From Faecalibacterium prausnitzii (lineage in GTDB: Bacteria > Bacillota > Clostridia > Oscillospirales > Ruminococcaceae): DNA of 48,852 nucleotides. The position numbers were made by a program, and so were the translations under genes. The notes under the pieces are model-generated. The model was not told where the DNA came from. It did not search any database and was given only the letters and a program-made list of their open reading frames with translations. Location: contig NZ_PXUP01000019.1 in NCBI RefSeq assembly GCF_003324185.1, forward strand, positions 1-48,852, written 5' to 3'. Every line of letters starts with the position of its first letter. The first letter of the stretch is position 1. Below are positions 31,396 through 39,900 of this stretch, piece after piece.

Positions 31396-31664
31396 TCCCG
31401 GCAGTTAAACAAAATCTAATCAAGGTTGAGAGCTTTTTCTTCAGCCTTCGTCTTTGCCATGGCGTTTTTCTCCAATCTGAAAATTACAAATTGCGGACAA
31501 AAAGGACGCATTGTTGTGGCAAGCAGGGCGAGCTGGTACCAACTCGCGATTTTTGAATCAGATTTTTCAAATCCAAATTCAAAATGCTTGTTGGGCTGTG
31601 CCCAATCCCCTATCGTTCCGCATCGTGCGATGCAGGCTGCGCGTTTGTTCCAAACACTTTTATA
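31396..31664. other. Hairpin-rich intergenic junction; candidate oriT or scar
   Basis: About 270 bp between the convergent cargo island and relaxase gene. It holds short palindromes: GCGAGcTGG/CCAaCTCGC (31530-31547), TTGGGC-TGT-GCCCAA (31593-31607) and GCATCG-TG-CGATGC (31619-31632). On the minus strand, GGAG and an ATG (31460) open MAKTKAEEKALNLD and stop after 14 codons, looking like the beheaded start of a gene. No intact gene is seen. Confidence 0.4.
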
Positions 31665-31717
31665 ACAAAAAAGATAGCCTAGGGCTCTTCCATGAGGGAA
31701 GGGTCCTAGGCTATCTT
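31665..31717 (-). terminator. Terminator of the mobilisation operon
   Basis: AAGATAGCCTAGG (31671-31683) pairs perfectly with CCTAGGCTATCTT (31705-31717), and the minus strand continues into TTTTTT. It lies directly downstream of the relaxase gene. Confidence 0.85.
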
Positions 31718-31720
31718 CGT

Positions 31721-33106
31721 TTATCGGGACTTCGTTTTTTCGGTGCTGCTCTTTTCCTCTGCAAAGAACAGTTCTACGTTTCTCTTTGCACGAAGAAGCT
31801 CCTGCATTTCTTCTTTCGCTTTACGATAGTCCGGGTAGAGTGCTTTCTTTTCCGTCAGCAGCTTGGAATATTCCGTATCCAGTTCTTTCACCTTGGGGAG
31901 CTTTTTCAGGTTAGCTTCATCGAATGCCGCTTTCGCTGCCTTGTGCAGTGTGATCTCTGCACGATGACCTTCCAGAAAGTGCTTGCTGTATCCGGTCTTT
32001 CGGTAGGCATCATAGACTGGTCGCGTCTTGGCGTAGTTGATGATGTGTGCTTTCAGCACCGCAATTTCTGCCAGTCGATTTTCAGAATCTTTAATGGAAT
32101 CGCCCAGTTCGTGATAGTGAGCAGTAGCAGCATCCACACGCTCCTGCATCTCCTCAATGCTGCCGATTTTATTTTCCTGCAAAAAAATCAGGGTCTTGGA
32201 CATCTCTTTCAAATTGTAGCGTTTAGCCCACCGTGCATAGCCTTCGCTTTTGCCCTCGGAGAGTTTTGCCTGAATGTCCACCAACAGGTGGAACGGCTGC
32301 TCTTTCGGTGGCTGCTTCTGATACGGGCGGTGTTCGGATTCTCCGGCAATGACCGCCTTGATTTCATCTTCACTGTATCCCGCGCCCAGTGTCCGAAAAC
32401 GGATAAAGCGTTTCTGCCGTGTTCCTTTGACCGAAGTGTACTTTCCCCGTTTGATTTCGTAGCCCTGCTGTTCCAGCTTCTGAAGAAAGCCCTCGAAATT
32501 TGCGGGCCTCTCGTTCAGCAGGATGTTGTCGATTACGGCACACAGCTTATCACGATTACTTTCTCTGGGTGGATAAAGGGTGCGCTTCTGCCGCTCTCGG
32601 TACGGCTTGATTTCAATAACAGACAGCTGATGTTCCAGACAAATCAAATCGCTCAACCGCTGCACGGCCAGCCCGGATAATAAAAAATCCCGAAATTTTC
32701 GGGTGCTGTCCAGCGCAGTGGAGTTGTAGATAATGTGATTGTGGATGTGTTCCCGGTCTGTGTGGGTGGCAACGATAAAAGCGTATTTGCCCTTGGTAAA
32801 CCGCATGGCAAGTTCATAGCCCACCTTGTTGGCTTCCTCGGCGGTAATCTCACCGGGCTTGAAAGACTGTCGAATTTGATAGGCGATCACATCATTTTTT
32901 TGTATGCGCCCAGTGACAAATTCATACTGCCGCTTGGAAAGCATAAATTCTTCGTCTGCGGTCAAGGGGCTGCACTCATAGCTGCTGACCAGTTCTCCCT
33001 TGTTCGTTTTGTCAGGATTCTTCGCGTAGTCCGTGCGGCTTTTCAGGCAGGCCGCAACCGACTTGCCCCTGTTTTTGTGCAGCGCAATCAAACGTGTTGC
33101 GGCCAT
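31721..33106 (-). CDS. Relaxase / mobilisation nuclease (MobP-like)
   Basis: A 461-aa protein. The N-terminal relaxase domain contains motif III HTDREHIHNHIIYNS (His residues at 115, 120, 122 and 124) that binds the metal, and the candidate nicking Tyr27 in SRTDYAKNPDKT. Residues about 300-461 are a long, Lys/Glu-rich coiled coil. It would nick oriT and lead single-stranded DNA transfer together with MobC. Downstream of mobC on the same strand, but the two are separated by a plus-strand gene. GGGGGC upstream of the ATG gives a weak ribosome site. Confidence 0.85.
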   Translation of the reverse strand: MAATRLIALHKNRGKSVAACLKSRTDYAKNPDKTNKGELVSSYECSPLTADEEFMLSKRQYEFVTGRIQKNDVIAYQIRQSFKPGEITAEEANKVGYELAMRFTKGKYAFIVATHTDREHIHNHIIYNSTALDSTRKFRDFLLSGLAVQRLSDLICLEHQLSVIEIKPYRERQKRTLYPPRESNRDKLCAVIDNILLNERPANFEGFLQKLEQQGYEIKRGKYTSVKGTRQKRFIRFRTLGAGYSEDEIKAVIAGESEHRPYQKQPPKEQPFHLLVDIQAKLSEGKSEGYARWAKRYNLKEMSKTLIFLQENKIGSIEEMQERVDAATAHYHELGDSIKDSENRLAEIAVLKAHIINYAKTRPVYDAYRKTGYSKHFLEGHRAEITLHKAAKAAFDEANLKKLPKVKELDTEYSKLLTEKKALYPDYRKAKEEMQELLRAKRNVELFFAEEKSSTEKTKSR

Positions 33107-33133
33107 CGAACGCCCCCTTTTCTTAAAAATAAA

Positions 33134-33162
33134 TTGGAATTGACTTCAAAATCTGATACACT
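33134..33162 (+). promoter_or_regulatory. Candidate promoter of the small plus-strand gene
   Basis: TTGGAA (33134-33139), 17 bp, TACACT (33157-33162), 32 bp before the ATG at 33194. Confidence 0.45.
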
Positions 33163-33193
33163 GGTAAAAATATCTGTGAAAGGAATCTGTCCC

Positions 33194-33544
33194 ATGAAAA
33201 AGCACGGACATTATTGTAAAGTCTGCGACGAGTACAAAGCAAATGAAAAGTTTTCGGGCAAAGGTCATACAGCGCACATCTGTAAAAAGTGCGCTGCTCT
33301 GCCGCCAGATGTACGCTCTGCGCAGATGATCGAAAACAAGCTGCTTTCTTTGCCATGGAGACTTTCCAAAGAACAAATAAAATGGCTGAACAACAAAGCC
33401 CATGACAAGCGGCCTGAGATTCGGAAGCTTGCGCAGGAGCAGCTTGATATGCGCTTCCACCCGGAACGGCTTGCGTCGGATGATGCCGATGAATTTGAAG
33501 ATTTACTGCTCAATAAGGATGACGAGGACGAAGATGAGTGGTAA
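33194..33544 (+). CDS. Small zinc-knuckle protein between mobC and relaxase
   Basis: A 116-aa protein opening MKKHGHYCKVCDEYKANEKF, with a second pair HICKKCAALPP, so a Cys4 zinc knuckle at residues 8-33. A helical middle (LPWRLSKEQIKWLNNKAH, RPEIRKLAQEQLDMRF) and an acidic tail follow. It is transcribed opposite to the transfer genes around it, from its own promoter. Proteins of this kind are widespread in Clostridia ICEs, function unknown; a regulator of mobilisation is a guess from location. Confidence 0.7.
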   Translation: MKKHGHYCKVCDEYKANEKFSGKGHTAHICKKCAALPPDVRSAQMIENKLLSLPWRLSKEQIKWLNNKAHDKRPEIRKLAQEQLDMRFHPERLASDDADEFEDLLLNKDDEDEDEW

Positions 33545-33565
33545 TCCTTATGCTAATAAAATTTA

Positions 33566-33600
33566 TGTAACCCGCAGTGTTTGACTGCGGGCAGTGTTAC
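33566..33600. terminator. Bidirectional terminator hairpin
   Basis: CCCGCAGT (33571-33578) and ACTGCGGG (33584-33591) with a 5-nt loop, extended by GTAAC/GTTAC outer arms. It sits between the ends of two convergent genes. Confidence 0.6.
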
Positions 33601-33929
33601 AGCTCGGTCAGCTTTGCAAGAATTTGCTTGCTGACGCTGATCAGTTCATCCAACCGGGCGCGCAAATCCTCCAGATCGGCAGTATAAATCTGACCGTTTT
33701 CATTGGCTACTTTGGCGTACTGGTTCAGATTGTTGCTACACATCTGCAAAAGATACGCCATCCGGCGCAGCTGCGGCAGATCCAGATGCAGACAATACCC
33801 GTCCAGTGCCATCTTGCGCAGATAGGAGCCAATGCTCAGGATGCCGCTGGCTTCCATTTTGTTCCGAATCCGCTCCAATTCCGGCTTGCTGACCCGGAAA
33901 TGGAGTTGCTGGTCGCGGCGGTCGCTCAC
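33597..33929 (-). CDS. mobC: MobC-family relaxosome accessory protein
   Basis: A 110-aa protein with the MobC ribbon-helix-helix start QLHFRVSKPELERIRNKME, the SIGSYLRKMALDGY stretch, and the conserved SNNLNQYAKVANENG motif (NxxQxAKxxN). MobC proteins bind next to the nick site and help the relaxase load. It overlaps the end of the helicase gene by 4 bp, so it is coupled to it. Confidence 0.85.
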   Translation of the reverse strand: MSDRRDQQLHFRVSKPELERIRNKMEASGILSIGSYLRKMALDGYCLHLDLPQLRRMAYLLQMCSNNLNQYAKVANENGQIYTADLEDLRARLDELISVSKQILAKLTEL

Positions 33930-36900
33930 CGGGCATCACCATCCTTGTCGTAATAACTGCGGAAGGGCTTCACCGGCTCCGTCTTGTCCGACTTTTCTTC
34001 CAGTGCCGCCAGCACCGAGGGACGGCGAGGTGCATCCTCCTGTTCTTCCTCATCCTGTTCCGGCTCGTGGCTCTTTTCGTCCACATCCAACTGAGCGTTC
34101 AATTCTGCAAGTCGTGCGGACTTCTCTGCCAGTTCTTCCTCCTGCGGGAAGGGCTTTTCCACCTCAATCTGTGCCGCTGCCTGCTGCTGATGCAGGGTAT
34201 CCAGCTCGTTTTCTGCGGCGGTGATACGCTCCGGGAAGTTGTTCAGGGAGTTATCCAGACGGATGATGTTGCCCAGTGGGTCGGTGCCCAAGGGCACCGG
34301 GTATCTCCGCTGCCCCTTCAGAATCGCCTGATATTCGCTGCGGAAGGTATCGAACCGCAGAGACAACTCAAAGCCCCGGTAGCTGCCGATCACTTTTTCT
34401 TCGGCGTTGGGCAGTTCGGAGCAGGCAAGCACCAGACGCTCACCGGCGGTCTTTTTCTCATCGTAGGCAACACCTTTGATGGTCATGCCGCAAAACTCCT
34501 CCTTGCCCTGCGGATAGGCGTCGGCAAGCTGTGCATCCCCTTTCAGCCCGGCAATATAGGCGTTCGTTTCCTGAATGTCAGCCGGGAATTTTGTGAGCAG
34601 CTTGTCTTGCAAGCGGAATTTCTGGCTCTGGTGGTCGGCTTTCAACACCTTCAGCTTTGCCACCTGCACGTCCAAATCCATTTTTTCTTTAATCAATGGA
34701 TTTCCAGCACACAATGCCTTGATCTCCGCATAGGAAAGTGCCTGTTCGTCCACATCCTCGCAGGAGCGAACAGGAGATTTGGAAGTCATGATTTGGCTGA
34801 TAAACCGCTGTTTATTCTCAAGGGTCTGAAACAAGTACGAGTCAAATGTCCCTTCCGTGACGTAATTGAACACCTTGACTTCCTTATTCATATTGCCCTG
34901 ACGGATGATGCGACCATTGCGCTGGGTCATGTCGCTGGGCTTCCAGCCAACATCCAGATGATGCACCGCCACAAGCCGGGACTGGACGTTGGTGCCCGCT
35001 CCCATTTTCGCCGTGCTTCCGAGCAAAACTCGCACATCGCCGGAGCGCACTTTGGAGAACAATGCCGCTTTTTTTGCTTCGGTATCTGCGTTGTGGATAA
35101 ACTCGATCTCGTTTTCCGGCACACCGGCAGCAACCAGCTTTTTGCGAATGTCATCGTAGACGTTGAAATTGCCATCGTTCTTTGGTGTTGAGAGGTCACA
35201 GAACAAAAGTTGGGTCAGCTTCTGGTCTTTGCCTTCCTCCCAGATCTTCAGCACGTTCTGAACGCATACGTTCAGCTTGCTGTTGGGGTCGTCCGGCAGC
35301 ATGGGGTTCATCAGGCGCACATCCAAGCCGATCTTTCTGCCGTCGTTGGTGACACAGAGCATATTGTCCACTGAGGCATCCACGGTACCGGAGTGGATTT
35401 CTGCGGCACGTTTGCTCAGTTCCTGCACCATTTCCTTTTGGATGTCGGACGGTTTCGCCACCACGGTTTCAAACTTCGCTTCGGGCACAGGCAGATGGAG
35501 CTGGTCGGATGTTTTAATGTCCGCAACCTCCTTGAACATGGACATCAGTTCCGGGAGGTTGAAGAACTTGGCAAATCTCGTTCTCGCCCGATAGCCTGTA
35601 CCTTCCGGCGCAAGCTCGATTGCAGTGGTGGTCTCTCCAAAAGTGGATGCCCAGCAGTCGAAGTGGGTCAGCTTTTTCTGCTGCAAGGTGCTGTACTGCA
35701 AATACCGCATGACCGTGTACAACTCGGTCATGGAATTGCTCACGGGCGTGCCCGTGGCGAACACCACGCCCCGCCCGCCGGTGATCTCATCCAGATAGCG
35801 ACACTTGCCGAACATATCGCTGGATTTCTGCGCTTCGCTGGTGGATAATCCTGCGACATTCCGCATTTTTGTGGTCAAAAAGAGGTTCTTGTAAAAATGG
35901 CTCTCGTCCACAAAAAGCCTGTCAACGCCCAGTTGTTCAAAGGTAATTACATCGTCTTTACGCTCATCGGAGCGCAGTTTTTCCAGCTTGGTTTCCAGCG
36001 TTTTCCGGGTCTTTTCCATCTGCTTGATGGAGAAATTCTCACCTGCATGGGCTTTCAGTTCGTTGATGGCGGCAAGCGTTTCATCAATTTGCTCCTGAAT
36101 GATGCGCTCCTGCCGTTCAAAGGACAGCGGGATGCGCTCAAATTGCGAATGGCCGATGATGACGGCATCGTAGTCGCCGGTGGCGATGCGGGCGCAGAAT
36201 TTTTTGCGGTTGGCAGTTTCAAAGTCCTTGCGCCGTGCCACCAAGAGTTTGGCGTTAGGATAGAGATTCAGAAACTCCGATGCCCATTGCTCCGTCAAAT
36301 GGTTGGGCACTACAAAAAGACTTTTCTGGCACAGCCCCAGCCGTTTTGCTTCCATAGCGGATGCCGCCATTTCGTAGGTTTTGCCTGCGCCAACTTCGTG
36401 TGCAAGCAACGTATTACCGCCATAAAGCACATGAGCAATGGCGTTGCGCTGGTGTTCCCGGAGAGTGATCTCCGGGTTCATGCCGACGAAATGGATGTGG
36501 GAGCCATCGTATTCACGGGGGCGGGTGGAGTTAAACAGCTCGTTGTACTGCTTCACCAGCGCAATGCGCCGCTGGGGGTCCTGCCAGACCCAGTTCGCAA
36601 AAGCGTCCTTGATGACCTGCTGTTTCTGCTGCGCCAGCATGGTCTCCCGCTTGTTCAGCACACGCTTGGGTTTGCCATCAGCATCCTCGATGGTGTCGTA
36701 GATGCGGACATCTTTCAGGTTCAGGGTTTCTTCCAGAATCTTGTAGGCATTGGCACGGGATGTGCCGTAGGTCTCGGAGGAGATAATATCGCCCCGCCCG
36801 GTGGCAGTTTTACCCTCCACACGCCACTCTGCGGTATACGGAGAATATCTCACCTTGACTGCATGACGCAGATAGTAGGGGATCTGGAAAGTCTCGGTCA

Positions 36901-39900
36901 TAAATTTTTGAATGATTTCAGGCGCAAGCCATGTGGCACCCAGCCGCACATCAATTTCAGATGCTTCCAGTTCTCTGGGCTGTGCCTTAATCAGCGCATC
37001 CACATTGACCGCAAATTCCGGGTTGGTTTCGGCGGCGAACTGCGCCATTCGCAGCTTTGCCCGTACATCGCCGGACAGGTACTCGTCTGCCATCTGCCAC
37101 CCCGCTTCCGGATCGGCAGGGTCGGCACTGGGGTCTTTGAAGATCACACCGGACAGTTCGGTGGTAATGCGCCCGTACTCACCGGGAGTGCCCAGCAGCT
37201 CTGCCATATAGGGCAAATCCACCTTGCCGCGTTCCCCGATGGACACTGCCAGCGCTTCACTGGGGGTATCCACGCTGGTGACGGTGCGCTCCGGGCGGAT
37301 GGTGCGCTTGGTGAACATCGCCGCCTTGGATTTGAGCTGCCCCTGCTCGTCCAGATTTTCCAGCGAACACAGCAGATAGTAGGAGGAATCCTGCTCAAAC
37401 AGCCGCCCGTTTTTGCGGTCGTTCAGCAGACCGTATTTTGCGGTAAAAGCATCGTAGGCGGTGTTCAAACGCTCCTGTGTTGCCTTGATGTCCTCGTCCG
37501 GGTAATCGTTCAACTGCTGTTCGATCAGCTCGTTGACGATCTGCCGCAGTTCCACCATGCCGGTGACGCGCCCCTTGGCGGTGTCAGACAGCTCCACCTG
37601 CGTCATCACGGAATTTTCCCGGTAGAACACTTCGCCGTCCACCACCGTGTAGGAGAAGTTTTTCACGTCCGGGTCAGCCGGGAGAATGTGCTTCTCGTTT
37701 TCGACATCCGCAATATCTGGTGTTTCTACCTCAACTTCGGTGTATTGCCCCTCAATATGCTGTACCGCTTCTGCAAGCTGGTCGGCAAGGCTGGTGCCCT
37801 CGATAGGTGCAACGGTCAATTCCTCTCGTCCGTACTGGGTGCTTTCGGTGGTCAGCTCGCCCAGAACCATTTCCGGGTGATCTACAAAATACTGGTTGAT
37901 GGCAAAGCCATCCTCGGTCTTGCCAAGCTGCACCCAGTCCGGCTCAATATCCGCAGGGCGGTCACGCTTCTGCAAAAAGATAATGTCGCTGACAACATCC
38001 GTGCCAGCATTAGCCTTGAACGCATTGTTGGGCAATCGAATAGCCCCCAGCAAATCGGCGCGTTCTGCCATGTGTTTGCGGGCAGTGCTGTCCTTGCTGT
38101 CCATGGTGTAGCGGCTGGTGACGAACGCCACTACGCCGCCCGGACGCACTTGGTCGATGGCTTTCGCAAAAAAATAATTGTGAATCGAAAATCCCAGCTT
38201 GTTGTACGCTTTATCGTTGACCTTGTACTGACCGAAAGGCACGTTGCCCACCGCTAAATCGTAGAAATCACGGCGGTCGGTGGTTTCAAATCCGGCAACG
38301 GTAATGTCAGCCTGCGGGTACAGTTTTTTCGCAATGCGCCCGGTGATGCTGTCCAGTTCTACACCATACAGGCGGCTGCTCTGCATAGAATCTGGTAACA
38401 TACCAAAAAAGTTGCCCACGCCCATAGACGGTTCCAAGATGTTTCCCGACTGGAAGCCCATCTTCTCGACCGCATCATAAATAGAGCGAATCACCACCGG
38501 AGAGGTGTAGTGAGCATTCAGAGTGCTGGAACGGGCGGCGGCATACTCGTCCTCGGAGAGCAGTCCTTTCAACTCTGCATATTCCTTTGCCCAACTATCT
38601 TTGCCGGGGTCAAAGGCATCTGCCAAACCGCCCCAGCCTACATACTGGGAAAGAACCCGCTGTTCCTCAGCGGTGGCACCACGGTGCTCCTCCTCCAGCT
38701 TGAACAGGGTACGGATGGCTTCGATGTTCCGGGCGAATTTCTGTTTGGGGCCTCCGACACCCAAATCATCATCCGTGATGTGGAAGTTCCCGGCAGGTTC
38801 TGGCGCAGGTTCAGCATTCAGGGCTTCATCCAAGGTTGCGGCATCCGGGAAGGTCTGCACCTTTCTGTCCATCACGGCAGAAATGGGTAGCGCATCCAGT
38901 TCTTCGTCAGTCAGTTCCGGCGTGACCTGCCGCAGACCGTCCTCGAATTGTTGCTTATTGATAACTTCGTTATCCCACGACTGCCCCTGTGCGCTGGTGT
39001 CGATGCGCACATCCGTTTCGCCTACATAGCCGATTTTGCCTTCGATAGTTCGGGTAGGAAGGTCAACGATAACATTGTCACCGACCTTGTAATCGGGTAG
39101 GGGGTGTTCCATCACATCCTGTTCCTGCTCGTACAACTCCCGGACAAGAGCCAGCGGCTCCTCCCGGAAAATCGGCATCCGCATTTCTGCCAGTGCCACA
39201 TCCTGCAGGGTAACGCTGTCCTTATCAAAGTTTACCGTATCCACTCGGAAGGTACGCCCTTCCATGTGGATGGTAGCACCCAGCGGCAGATAATCCTCCC
39301 GGCGCAGGTACTTGGTCTGGTGATGAGTGCCGTCCTCGTTCAGCCCGGCAAGATAGACGTTCTCGCCGCACTGCCACAGCTGCTTGGCACGGTATGCCCA
39401 CTGGTCGCGGGGAAAGCCGGTGACCGGGACGGTGCCCAGTGGCGTTTCCTTTTCCAGAAGCTTTCCGCCCAGAAGTTCACTGACTTTTTGCGCGTCATCT
39501 GCGTAAAACTCAAACTGTCCGTTCTGCTCAAAGCCCACCAGCGCATCCGGGTGCTGCTCCTTCAGGGCGTTGTACTCGGTAGCGGCATCCAGCGGCAACA
39601 GTGCCGGGCGTTCCTCCGCCTTACTGTGGTAGTGCTCCAGTTCCTCGTCCGTGACGCTGACCAGTTCCGAAAAATCCAGCGCCTCCAGCTCGGTTTCGGC
39701 CAGGTCCTCCAGACTTTCATACTGCCGCTCGTCTATCAGCACCTCGCCCAGATACCGCTCCACACGGTATCCCACCAGATCGACGTTGACCTGAATGGGG
39801 ATCTCCTCATCCGTGGCGTTGGTGTAGGCAACGCCGATCTTGGACAAATTGGAGAAGTCCGGCTCAGAGTCGTATTCCTCCTGACAAAACTCCCGAATCA

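Noticed and set aside
35897-38257. 786-codon plus-strand open frame opposite the helicase gene
   Set aside because: Antisense shadow; the minus-strand frame has clear helicase and methylase motifs while this one has none.
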